DNA from: Euperipatoides rowelli
Taxonomy: Eukaryota > Onychophora > Udeonychophora > Euonychophora > Peripatopsidae
Length of the DNA: 14,895 bases
NCBI GenBank assembly: GCA_003024985.2
Contig: PXIH01S0013705.1
Reading direction: 5' to 3' (one strand)
The notes below the pieces were generated by a model. That model was not told where the DNA came from, searched no databases, and was given only the letters and a program-made list of their open reading frames with translations. The position numbers and the translations under genes are program-made. Below, one piece after another: positions 1 through 9,025 of the stretch (position 1 is the stretch's first letter; the number at the start of each line of letters is the position of its first letter).

Positions 1-94
1 GAGATATTTGTAATGGCACTGTTGCTGAGATAAGGCATGTAAGATGGCCGGATTGCATTTCTATTGGAGATGCAATTTGAGCCATGTTACAGTA

Positions 95-116
95 GCACAA
101 ATGCTTGCATTTGTGC
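95..116. repeat. Perfect 10-bp hairpin
   Basis: GCACAAATGC (95-104) is followed by a two-base spacer TT and then its exact reverse complement GCATTTGTGC (107-116). The arms match at all ten positions. The function is unknown; it may be a remnant of a transposon end or a chance palindrome. Confidence 0.85.
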
Positions 117-252
117 CTAAGGGTTATTTTGATGTGCACAGATCATGTCTGTTATAATTGTGTTTACTCTTTGTGGATCAGAGTAAACAAAACTATACCA
201 GTGGAAATGTTTTTTTTTTTTTCCGCTCATATTGGCACAGCTCTGCGCTTTA

Positions 253-276
253 TATAAGATTATGTATAAGATTATG
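253..276. repeat. 12-bp tandem duplication
   Basis: The unit TATAAGATTATG occurs twice in direct succession without a mismatch. It looks like ordinary replication slippage. Confidence 0.8.
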
Positions 277-599
277 TAGTAGAATGTCACATTATGAAAT
301 ACTAGGCTTTCTTTCTAAGATACTTTTTTTTCATCATATGTAATTGTGGCGGATGACAGCACGCCCTCTGTTGGTCAAAATTACTATGTGTCAAAATTTT
401 AACTCAATATATTAAAAACTGACAGTTATAGTAAAAATACTGTTTAATCTGATGCAATTTGTCTTGCAAAAAAAAATTTAAAATAAACCATAGACACATG
501 TGACATTGTAGCTTGACCAAACAGTCAGGAGAACCTCCATTATCACCTTTGTTTCACTAATAGGATAGCTAGAAGCTCTTTCCCTCCTTACTCTCAGGC

Positions 600-632
600 T
601 CACCATCAGCACCAAGTACTGCAAGATGGTGA
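600..632. repeat. 8-bp inverted repeat with 17-bp spacer
   Basis: TCACCATC (600-607) and GATGGTGA (625-632) are exact reverse complements. No target duplication or wider terminal repeat was seen around them. Confidence 0.7.
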
Positions 633-2069
633 ATCACATCATGAGAGGAAGGGAATGAATAAAACCAAGTTAAAAGGTTAAATAAATTTAGGAGAAAATT
701 ATTAGCAAAATTTTAAAGAGATTCAATCAACAGAATCATCAAATACACTGTGTGATAGTGCAGGAGATAAAGCTAAAAAAAATCATTATGTGTGGGGCGT
801 GCCATTGATTGTCACAATCCGAGATACAGTGACCAACCGCCACCTTCTATGGGATCTGGAAGTTGTTGGTATGCACTGGACATGATCAATCAACATTATA
901 TATCCTATAATTGAACGGGATCTTTAATTTTCAAAATTTAATGACTTAGCTAACTAAGATATGCTTGCGTACCAATGCAGAGTGACCCCAAGACTCCTGA
1001 AGACAGACATGCTTTGTACCGACATGGGCACGAACAATAATTCCTGAAAGGAAGAGGTGGACACACTTGGATTGATAACACAAACAATTTGAGGGGGAAA
1101 AAGTTAAAAAATGTCCTTACAAAAAACATCCTATCTCAGTTATTATCTGTAAAAGCACGCACACACATTTACACAATGTGTTAACGGCAAGGTTGACTCC
1201 GCAAAGTTGACTAAGGACTATCGTTACAGGCGCAAAGTGCATTGCCTCATTCGATGTATTGAGCTAAATACATCTTGACATCCCGACCACGTTACTAATA
1301 TGGAAAGGCAAAAGAAATATTAACATGAGTAACTAAATAATAAAATTGCTAAGTCTTATCTACAACTAGATTGATTGAGGACAGACACATCCTGAGCAAT
1401 AATAAAAATACATTAAAAAAAATCATTTCATGAAATTAAGATAAATTGCAATGTCCAACTAAAATGGAATGAAATCATTGATTAGCATCCTGACTATAAT
1501 GAACAAATTAGATAACACACCTAAATAACTCAAAGATATTTAATGGGAAATTTGTTTCCGCCATGGTGGGGGTAAGAAGGACCACATCACTAGTTAAAAT
1601 TAGCTCATATTTATTGGCATAAAAGCCATAGTCAAATTATAAGATATAACACATATTTAAAAAAAAATTAATCAATGTCAGTTTAATCTAACACATAAAA
1701 GCAATGCCATAATGATTCCATAAATACACATTTATATAGTACATTATATAAACTAGCTGTGCATGGCCCTAAACCAATATAGAAGTCTAGTGCTGACTTC
1801 TACTGGACAGGGTACCTTAGGCCCTCCAAATTGCTCGTAAGGTCAGATATTGTAGGAAAAATGTATTATGATAACTAAAATTGCTTGAATGTTAGGCGCC
1901 ACCCACACTTACCTGTCCCGTCCAATGTCCGCTAGCTCGCAATGAAAACTCTCTGGTCACAAGGTACACCGCTAAATCTTCCGTAAAGCGAAAGGAAACA
2001 AGCCTAAATTCAAAAGGAAGTATTGCAAACAAAAAAAAATACAACACGAAACGATTTTACTCCAGTTCT

Positions 2070-2075
2070 TTTATT
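2070..2075 (-). terminator. Possible polyadenylation signal in repeat copy 1
   Basis: The minus strand reads AATAAA here, followed within about 20-45 bases by a T/G-rich stretch of the kind that lies downstream of animal poly(A) sites. The same arrangement is kept in copy 2 at 3944-3949. In an LTR this would mark the end of the R region. Confidence 0.35.
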
Positions 2076-2922
2076 GCCTCGATAAGGCTTACGTATGAAA
2101 TACAATGATACCACAACATAAACACACAACAGAATGACTTTTCTGCTAACTATTGCGACTGTATTCTGGATTATGGTTTCAAAATATGACTGACAAAACT
2201 ATTGCAAGATGGGCTTCCTTAATGGAAACGATTACAAAACAAAAAGAATATTGTAACCAAAATTATCAATCCTACTCTGAGCTGTACCATATAATTCCTA
2301 CCGCTACTCTAACATCCTATTCTTATCTCTTAGAAAATAAATAAATATTATGAAATATCCCTCACTCTACCTAACAATAGTAATAATAATCCACTAACAA
2401 TTCTAACGTTGCTTCTCCCAACTGCTGCTAAATCCTTGGCTGGGATTTCTTCGATCTCATCAGCTTATATTAACTAAATGAATTCTCCGCCCACGAAACA
2501 ACTATAAATGCTGGAGCTCGGACAGCCTGAAGTAGAATCCGTGGTCTAGGCCTTCTATCACCCACCGGGAAATCTAGTAACTTCTAAGAAAACTTGAAGA
2601 AACTTCAGGAAATACTCGGGCAACTCTTCTACTAGGTCTCAGCTGGCATTGGTCTTCGCCCGGTACTATAAAATATTACTCTGATAACTTCGCCAAAATA
2701 TATCTGCAACTTCCTCCAATTTTATCTTTATGATTGTTTTTTATTTTTCTGCTACACTGTCTTAGTCCTAGAAGGCTGCAAAGGTAGTTTCTACCTTCTA
2801 AATTCACTTTCTAATTATCTTATCGCTGCCAGTTCCACGTCTTTCTTCTGCCACTATTTTTTATTCACCTTCCCTTTCTTCAATCTCCACTTATTTTATT
2901 CATTAGGCTCTCTTTTATTTTT

Positions 2923-2960
2923 ATGCAAATTAGTTTCAGTCAAACTCACTCTCCTATTGG
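2923..2960 (-). promoter_or_regulatory. Octamer and CCAAT motifs in repeat copy 1
   Basis: The minus strand reads CCAATAGG (2960-2953) and then, about 22 bp on, ATTTGCAT (2930-2923). These are the classic CCAAT-box and octamer sequences. Both are conserved at the same spacing in copy 2. That they form a promoter is inference from motif identity and order. Confidence 0.35.
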
Positions 2961-3217
2961 TTACTCTCACCTACATGCATCAGACTATATGGCACCTGTT
3001 GGTTTTTAGCAAATATTATTGCAAAATTAAGAATGTTTTTGCTGACCTACTAAAATAAATACAATTTTACTGTATTTGCCATAAAGCTTGATTTTTATTT
3101 GCACATACAAAATAATAATAAAAAATAAAAACACTTTCTTCACTAAATCAAATATTATTTCTCCACATAAAAATACATTTTAATTTCCCATAATCCTGAT
3201 CATCATCATCTTTGGTC

Positions 3218-3650
3218 NTATTTAGAGATGTTTTAAAGCCACTGACAGGTTTGTTTTTTTTAAAAAAATCGGATTTGTAAACTTTTGACCATAAAACAAT
3301 GGATGGCAAATATATGTCATGGCCTTTACATCGTTGGTGGCAATATATAATTTATGATGGCATTTGCCATCATTGCCACGGTGAGTGTCTAACGCTGTAT
3401 TGCATTCAAAGATTTTGTAATAGCTTTTCCAAAAGAACATTGGTTTTTATATTTTTGAAGGTGTAATGGTTGTGACTACTTCCTCTGTGTTAGTTTTGCT
3501 TTTATTTTTGAGTCTGTTTTCTTTGTTGTTCGCTGTGTTTTATTTTTAGGTTTCTTTCATCCAGTGCCATAGATGCCTTCTTTCTTTGCAGTATTCCTGT
3601 TTTTCATTTTTTCTTTTAAATTCCTCATACTTTCCTTTTCTTTTAGCTCT
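3218..3650. other. 433-bp spacer between the two long repeats
   Basis: The sequence shares nothing obvious with either repeat copy. It opens with an undetermined base (N, 3218). A strong nested palindrome lies at 3337-3379. Next to copy 2 the minus strand is purine-rich (about 3625-3650). Short minus-strand open stretches exist (for example 3222-3440) but resemble nothing I know and have no convincing splice borders. If the two repeats were LTRs of one element, this would be a very short non-coding interior. Confidence 0.5.
3337..3379. repeat. Nested palindrome (cruciform-capable)
   Basis: Inner arms ATGATGGCA (3354-3362) and TGCCATCAT (3365-3373) are perfect complements around TT. Outer arms GTGGCAAT (3337-3344) and ATTGCCAC (3372-3379) are also exact complements and share two bases with the inner right arm, so two alternative hairpins compete. 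It could be the core of a tiny transposon remnant; no flanking duplication was found. Confidence 0.8.
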
Positions 3651-3943
3651 TATAGAAGTCGGGTGCTGGCTTCTACTGGACAGGGTACCTTAAGTCCTCA
3701 AAATTGCCCGTAGGGTCAGATATTGAGGGAAAAATTTATTATCATAACTAAAATTGCTCGAATGTTAGGCGCCACCCACACTTACCTGTCCCGTCCGATG
3801 TCCGCTAGCTCGCAATAAAAACTCTCTGGTCACAAGATACACCGCTAAATCTTCCTCAAAGTGAAAAGAAACAAGCCTAAATTCAAAAGATAAGTATTGC
3901 AAACACAAAAAAAAAACACGAAATGTTTTCTCTCTTCAGTTCT

Positions 3944-3949
3944 TTTATT
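3944..3949 (-). terminator. Possible polyadenylation signal in repeat copy 2
   Basis: AATAAA on the minus strand with a T/G-rich stretch downstream, in the same relative place as in copy 1. Confidence 0.35.
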
Positions 3950-4274
3950 GCCTCGATAGGGCTTACATATAAAATACAATGATATCACAACATAAACATA
4001 CAACAAAATAACTTTTCTGCTAACTATTGCGCCTGTATTCTGGATTATGGTTTCAAAATATGACTGACATATTTATTGCAAGATGGGTTTCCCTAATGGA
4101 AACAATTACAAACAAACAAAAAATATTGTAAATAAAATTACCTACCCTACTCTGAGCTATACCATACAATTCCTACCACTACTCTAACATCCAACTCTTA
4201 TCTCTCAGAAAATAAATAAATATTATGAAATATTACCCCTCGCTCTACCTAACAATAGTAATAGTAATAATAAT

Positions 4275-4486
4275 TAAATTTCACTCATCCCACTTGTTTG
4301 GCCAAACGTCATTCACTCAGACGAGTCTATATAGAGATAATCCTTTGGAGCTTGCTCCACGCTGTTAAAATGTATATCCGTATATAGTCCACCACTCACT
4401 GCTAAATAGATTTCAATTTATCCACAAAAGTTAATCCAACAAGTTTCACAAAATTCCTGGCACAAATCCACTATTATGACAGTAAT
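4275..4486 (-). other. 212-bp segment present only in repeat copy 2
   Basis: Aligning the copies leaves this stretch unmatched. The tetranucleotide TAAT occurs just before it (4271-4274) and at its end (4483-4486), while copy 1 has TAAT once. This fits either a small insertion with a 4-bp duplication or loss from copy 1 by recombination between TAATs. No inverted ends were seen, so loss is slightly favoured. The segment holds CTATATAG (4327-4334), the best TATA-like site of the repeat. Confidence 0.6.
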
Positions 4487-5023
4487 CCACTAACAATTCT
4501 AACCCTTCTTCTCCCAACTGCTACTAAATCCTTGGCTGGGATTTCTTCGGTCTCATTAGCTTATATTAACTAAATAAATTCTCCACCCACGAAACAACTA
4601 TAAACGCTGGAGCTCGGACAGCCGGGAGTAGAATCCGCGGTCTAGGCCTTCTATCACCCACCGGGAAATCTAGTAACTTCTAAAAAAAATATGAGCTTTG
4701 AAGAAACTTCTGGAAATACTCGGGCAACTCCTCTAGGTCTCAGCTGGCATTGGTCTTCGACCGGTACTAAAAAATTTTTACTCTGATAACTTAGCCAAAA
4801 TATATCTGTAACTTCCTCCAATTTTATCTTTATGATTGCTTTTTATTTTTCTGCTACACTGTCTTAGTCCTAGAAGGCTGCAAAGGCAGTGTCTACCTTC
4901 TAAATTCACTTTCTAATTATTATCTTATCGCTGCCAGTTCCAAGTCTTTCTTCTGCCACTACTTTTATTCAACTCTCCTTCTGCAAATCTCCACTTATTT
5001 TATTCATTAGGCTCTCTTTTTTT

Positions 5024-5057
5024 ATGCAAATTAGTGTCAAACTCACTCTCCTATTGG
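5024..5057 (-). promoter_or_regulatory. Octamer and CCAAT motifs in repeat copy 2
   Basis: Same pair as in copy 1: CCAATAGG (5057-5050) upstream of ATTTGCAT (5031-5024) on the minus strand, with nearly identical spacing. Retention in both copies while surrounding bases differ mildly supports a shared ancestral signal, though it does not show activity. Confidence 0.35.
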
Positions 5058-5357
5058 CTACTTTAACGTACTTGCATCAGACTATATGGCACCTGTTGGT
5101 TTTTAGCAAATATTATTGCAAAATTAAGAATGTTTTTGCTGACCTACTTTAACTAAAACAAATATTATAAACTAATATTTTTTTTAATACTCTAAATTCC
5201 ACAATTTTACCGTATTTGCCATGAAGCTTGATTTTTAATTGCACACACAAAATAATAATAAAAAATAAAAACACTTTCTTCACTAAATCAAATATTATTT
5301 ATCCACATAAAAATACATTTTAATTTCCCATAATCCTGATCATCATCATCTTTGGTC

Positions 5358-7982
5358 GCAATTTACAATTATTCTAACTAATAATTGACAGATAATTTGT
5401 ATATTCTTTATCCATACAAATACATAATATTTTAAAATTCAACTGATTTCTTCTGATCACAACAATATAATTATACAAATATACTTTAATAAACAATATG
5501 CTTTTTGCTTTTAAATTACACAATGTGATTATAGATTGACATTTGCATGGTTCCACAGTCTCATGCCTTTCCCTTCAAAGAATCTACCTTATTAGCCCTG
5601 TGATCTGATCATATTTAACTCATTCCCCTAGAATCATGTTAGCCTTAGGCAGATGTCTATACCAAATAAAAGTTATTGATCAATTTAAAACTCAGTTCAC
5701 TTGTTTGATCGGAATGCATTTCTGCTGAATGTTCACGGGTTAAATATTTCTATCGCAGTCACTTCGATTCTGATCTAAAAAGGGAAAATGTTAATGATAT
5801 GATTACTTACGTCCAATATTCCTCCTAGGTGGCAATTTGTATCCTGTGAGTAAACATCTCAATAGATTGGAACACATTTTATCATTTATGCAATCCATTG
5901 ACACAATCTCATTTCTTACAAAAAAAATTTTTTCCACAAATTGTAACACGACCGCACAACCACTCAGCCTGGGATCAAAACTTGACAACCAATATGATAC
6001 AGCAAACGTAGAGCAAATCCTCTTGGTATGGGAATCAATCTGCCATGATGATCTTCATCTTCATTACTTCTGTCACTGACAATGGAGTAGTTACAATTCA
6101 CACTCAGAATCACGGAGAGTGGACATAGGCGTTGAATGTTTTTCAAACTATCAACTTTAATTAAAAAAGTATTCTAATTATTTTTACTGCTATTTAATTT
6201 TAATAACTTTTAGACTATGACAAATTTCTCGACATTTTGATCTTCTTTCAGCTGCTAAAATCGAACATGTCCCAATATCCATGGGAAGAAGGCAAAAAAA
6301 ACTACTTTACTTCATGATCTACTCTCTCTCTCTCACTCCTCATATTTCTCTTCCTCTCAAATGCTCAATGCCGAATATCTTAAAACCCCTTTCTCAAAAA
6401 AAATCTCTTCCAATCTTAAAAACTTCTCTGCTGTCTATCCCGTCAATTAAACTCACACCATTTCAGCCTTTACTTTGCAGCCATACGTTGGTCAGCTCAG
6501 CACCTCAGCCAATGACTGCATTAATTGGTGAACCTGGAACCACTATTTTCATTGTCAAAATTTGTCTGGGCAACCGGGCCCTATGAACTACTTAAGCCAA
6601 GTATAGCATCTAGCACGTCACTGAGAGCTGATAGGATGGAAAAAAGTGTCATTACTCAGTCATGCACAAACCACTATCAGAGTTAAATCAGCTAAATGTT
6701 GCAAACAAATATACTTAAATGTAATTGTACACTGACCTCAATCACTATTGCTCAAAGTTATCAATGATTTAGAACTCCTAAACTGCAGTTCAATAGGGAC
6801 CATACACAGCATGATAGAAGAATAATCAACAACTAAACAAATGGCCAATGCACAGAATGAAACTAAACTTATTACTAGGGAATTTATCAAAGAAAATCTA
6901 ACTCTAGTCATTATCAACTAATACATTGACATTTCAATCAAAAGTATAAAAAAATTCATAAATTGCAAAGTGAAAATATAAGCAACACATAGCTTCTTTG
7001 TCATATTTAAACAATTAATATCTACAATAGTGTGATATTTCATGTCAAATTATACAATTTCATATGGTGTCAACTTCTCAAAAAAATATTTTTAAAAAGA
7101 AAAGCGAAAATTCTTAAAATGATTTACTTTACTAATCAGCGCTTGCTGGCATGATTGAAAAACGAACATGGGGAGGAGGCCAGCTAGGCATTAACTTATC
7201 AACATTGTTATTGTGCTGTTCTGTCAACTTATTTATATATTGCATTTAATTAACACACTTTGAGTTGGGAGTAAAATATTTCACTACTAACGGAACAAAC
7301 TTTGCAGATGAATTAAAGATATGATTCTATAACCCAAACTAATCAACTTAAAACATAGCAATTTTTAAAAAAAAAAACTCAAAACAAATTATTACAGGCA
7401 AACTCAGAAAATTAATTCAGCCACAAAGAATGCTTTAAAGGAAATTAAAAATCACAAGTGTAATTATGAATATTAAAAAAAATGAAGTTTAAGATAAGAG
7501 AAATTAGGAAGAATTTCTAATTTTTATTTTGAGAAACATGTTACGATATAATTAGTTTACTGCTAAGATTATTAAGAATCTAACCATCAACCAGATATAC
7601 CATTTTGGGTGATACAGAAATGATTGTTTTTCACCTATTTTTTTTTTTTCATGAACAATAAGGAACACAAAGTTTATAATTTCCTGGGTTCAGTTCTTTG
7701 ATAATGAAACTGTTACTTAACTTTTGTCTTCCTGATTTTTTGTCCTGAGGAATTATCATTTTCCTCTGACTTTTTCCTTTTTGCGAAGGGCTAAAGTTTA
7801 ATTTGAAAACTACTATTTGTTGTCTTTCTATTGGAGCTATTGTTAGCATAAGTTTTTTTTCTTAATATCAAATGAGGACAGACAAATCAATCAAATTGAA
7901 CATATTAATAAAACATAACACACAGCTTTAAAAACATCTCACTGCGTAGATATTATTGAAAAAAAATAGAGATCAATCACAG
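5358..7982. other. Gene-poor stretch with weak minus-strand exon candidate
   Basis: No confident gene. Both strands are open around 5811-6079, treated separately at 5811-6039. At 6281-6586 there is a 101-codon plus-strand open frame rich in Ser, Leu, Pro and Lys. It lies over a CT-rich tract with a short (TC)n run at about 6319-6335 and looks like composition, not a gene. No exon encoding the protease segment that should precede 8873 (the conserved HGFN region) was found here by eye. Confidence 0.5.
5811..6039 (-). pseudogene. Weak candidate exon or transposase remnant
   Basis: On the minus strand a 229-bp open block (76 codons plus one base) runs from an AG border (...GGCAG before 6039) to a consensus donor GTAAGT (5810-5805). 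Only 36 bp further, a TTCCCTTTTTAG acceptor (before 5774) could define a tiny intron. The end of the block reads NLLRCLLTGYKLPPRRNIGR. This is loosely like the N-terminal pattern of hAT transposases, where a Leu-rich helix precedes a Tyr...Pro-Ser-Arg motif. There is no pyrimidine tract before the upstream AG, and two other frames are also open over part of the block. Chance openness or a decayed transposase are both possible. Confidence 0.2.
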
Positions 7983-7984
7983 TA

Positions 7985-8232
7985 TATCGTCATTTTCAAG
8001 TCAAAATCTGCTATGTGGTGAAAAGCAAATTTTACAAAAAAATAGATTTTGCTAACACAAATACAATAGTTGACTTTTAAACATAAATATTTTGCTTTGC
8101 GAGAATCTTATCACTAATTTCTTCTGTTAAATGACTAAGGAAAGCATGAAATGCTATGTGATAATCATACAATAATGCTCAATATGATGAAATCTCCACG
8201 TAGCAGATTTTGACTTGATAATGACTACGATG
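7985..8232. mobile_element. Short inverted-repeat transposon (MITE), about 248 bp
   Basis: Two arms of 32 bp, at 7989-8020 and 8194-8225, match as reverse complements at 29 of 32 positions; the shared core includes TCAAGTCAAAATCTGCTA. With a 3-bp gap the match continues outward to TATCG on the left and, in reverse complement, CATCG on the right. TA dinucleotides then follow at 7983-7984 and 8233-8234. That would fit a TA target duplication of Tc1/mariner type, but TA is common in such DNA. The interior is A+T-rich and has no open frame of note, so it is non-autonomous. It lies about 640 bp upstream of the first visible protease exon. Confidence 0.75.
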
Positions 8233-8234
8233 TA

Positions 8235-8872
8235 AGAAGTAAAGTCAAAAGAGTACAACAAAGCAAATCATAGCAATGGAAAATTTCTTTCATGAATTCT
8301 GCAATTGAAAATTACAAGTTTTAAAACAAAAATGAAATAAACTTAGGTTCTAAGAATTAATATTTTTAATCAATACATATTAAGAATAGATTAATAAAAT
8401 TAACATTTTTGAAAGAGGAAAAGTAAGTTTTAAATGGTAAAAGATTAATGGTTATATAATGTGTATAAAGATTATATGGCTAGAGTGGTTAAGAAAAATT
8501 TTATTTGTCATACATTTCGCGCCAACAGTTGTAATTTGAACTATTTCTTTACAAGATTATGATTTAAAAGTAAAACAAATGTTCCAATTAAACACAAATA
8601 ATTTTATCAATAAACAATATCTAACCATGCCATTATGCCTTATTATTATTGATATGATCACTAAAAATACTTAGAATTTGGTGAGTCCAGACATTGTTGT
8701 TCTTAAAATATTTATCCGATTCCAAAGAAGCCTATTATATTGTATACCATTTTTAATTAATTTTGCATCCAATTGAAGTACAGTATTTGAGGATTGTAAA
8801 ATTATAAAAGTATTGTGTGCCATCAGCACCATCTGTTGATATTTTTAGTAATTTTGCTTTTTTTTTTTTCAG
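8235..8872. other. Probable intron of the Ste24-like gene, right end
   Basis: A+T-rich non-coding sequence ending in a pyrimidine run and the CAG acceptor at 8870-8872. No upstream protease exon was recognised, so the intron probably reaches left past the MITE and perhaps past the window edge. I see no other feature in it. Confidence 0.55.
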
Positions 8873-9025
8873 ACCGGTTGGTTTTTTGTGAAAGATATCC
8901 TGAAGAAATTCTTCATTATGCAGTTAATTACTCTTCCTATTACTGCGGCCCTCATATATATCATCAAGATTGGAGGGTCATACTTTTTTATCTATGCTTG
9001 GATTTTTACATTCATCATTTCTCTG
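8873..9025 (+). CDS. Ste24-like protease, exon A (membrane segments)
   Basis: A 51-codon exon in phase 0. The acceptor is a long T run followed by CAG (8870-8872) and the donor is GTAATC at 9026. It begins [13 protein letters not shown], matching the segment just after the conserved HGFN region of ZMPSTE24. Two hydrophobic helices follow, one over [17 protein letters not shown] and one over [15 protein letters not shown], joined by the short conserved turn KIGG. These correspond to transmembrane helices of the barrel that encloses the catalytic chamber. A run of A just after the donor (9050-9061) is intronic. The preceding exon was not found in the window, so the exon number in the full gene is unknown. 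Confidence 0.93.

Larger units (their letters stand above)
1..1777. other. Gene-poor stretch, no supported gene
   Basis: I see no coding block here with splice borders and a recognisable product. Short open stretches exist, for example frame 3 from position 3 to the TGA at 78-80, and a minus-strand stretch around 590-690 that ends at a TAG. Neither resembles a known family. The sequence is A+T-rich with runs of A or T. It holds two compact inverted repeats (95-116 and 600-632) and a 12-bp tandem duplication (253-276). It may be intergenic DNA, or the upstream part of the very long first intron of the protease gene further right. Confidence 0.5.
1778..3217 (-). repeat. Long dispersed repeat, copy 1 (possible LTR)
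   Basis: This block matches 3651-5357 over nearly its whole length in the same orientation. It begins at TATAGAAGTC and ends at CATCATCATCTTTGGTC; the flanks are unrelated outside those points. Read on the minus strand it has a CCAAT motif (2953-2960) and an ATTTGCAT octamer (2923-2930) near its start, then AATAAA (2070-2075) followed by a T/G-rich stretch, then TGGCGCC (1895-1901), which resembles the start of a tRNA-Lys primer-binding site. This order fits a long terminal repeat plus the first bases of an internal region. Against that, TG...CA ends are absent and homology continues about 120 bp past the TGGCGCC. No gag or pol coding sequence is visible. It lacks a 212-bp segment present in copy 2. 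Confidence 0.85.
3651..5357 (-). repeat. Long dispersed repeat, copy 2 (possible LTR)
   Basis: This is the second and longer copy of the repeat at 1778-3217, in direct orientation with the same outer borders. Most differences are scattered substitutions and small indels. The larger ones are a 212-bp segment (4275-4486) and about 43 extra bases near 5150-5195. Minus-strand signals mirror copy 1: CCAATAGG (5057-5050), ATTTGCAT (5031-5024), AATAAA (3949-3944) with a T/G-rich tail, and TGGCGCC about 120 bp before the left border. It also has a TATATAG site within the 212-bp segment. The class is uncertain: an LTR with some leader sequence is my best guess. A segmental duplication or a non-LTR, non-TIR transposon remain possible. 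Confidence 0.85.

Noticed and set aside
345-375. CCCTCTGTTGGTC motif, with a similar CACCATCTGTTG at 8826-8837
   Set aside because: Short motifs of this kind recur in many animal genomes as transposon-end fossils; with no inverted partner or target duplication here nothing can be called.
3222-3440. 72-codon minus-strand open frame between the long repeats
   Set aside because: It spans the palindrome at 3337-3379, has no known similarity, and no donor or acceptor of good quality at its ends.
5837-6079. 80-codon plus-strand open frame
   Set aside because: It is antisense to the minus-strand block at 5811-6039, which has better splice borders. Neither is certain, but this strand has no convincing acceptor or donor.
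6560-6585. GGGCAACCGGGCCC stretch, possible transposon end
   Set aside because: No inverted copy was found within the window and no flanking duplication could be defined.
6281-6586. 101-codon plus-strand open frame
   Set aside because: It lies over a CT-rich tract, has low-complexity Ser/Leu/Pro content, no splice context and no recognisable motif, so it is probably a compositional artefact.
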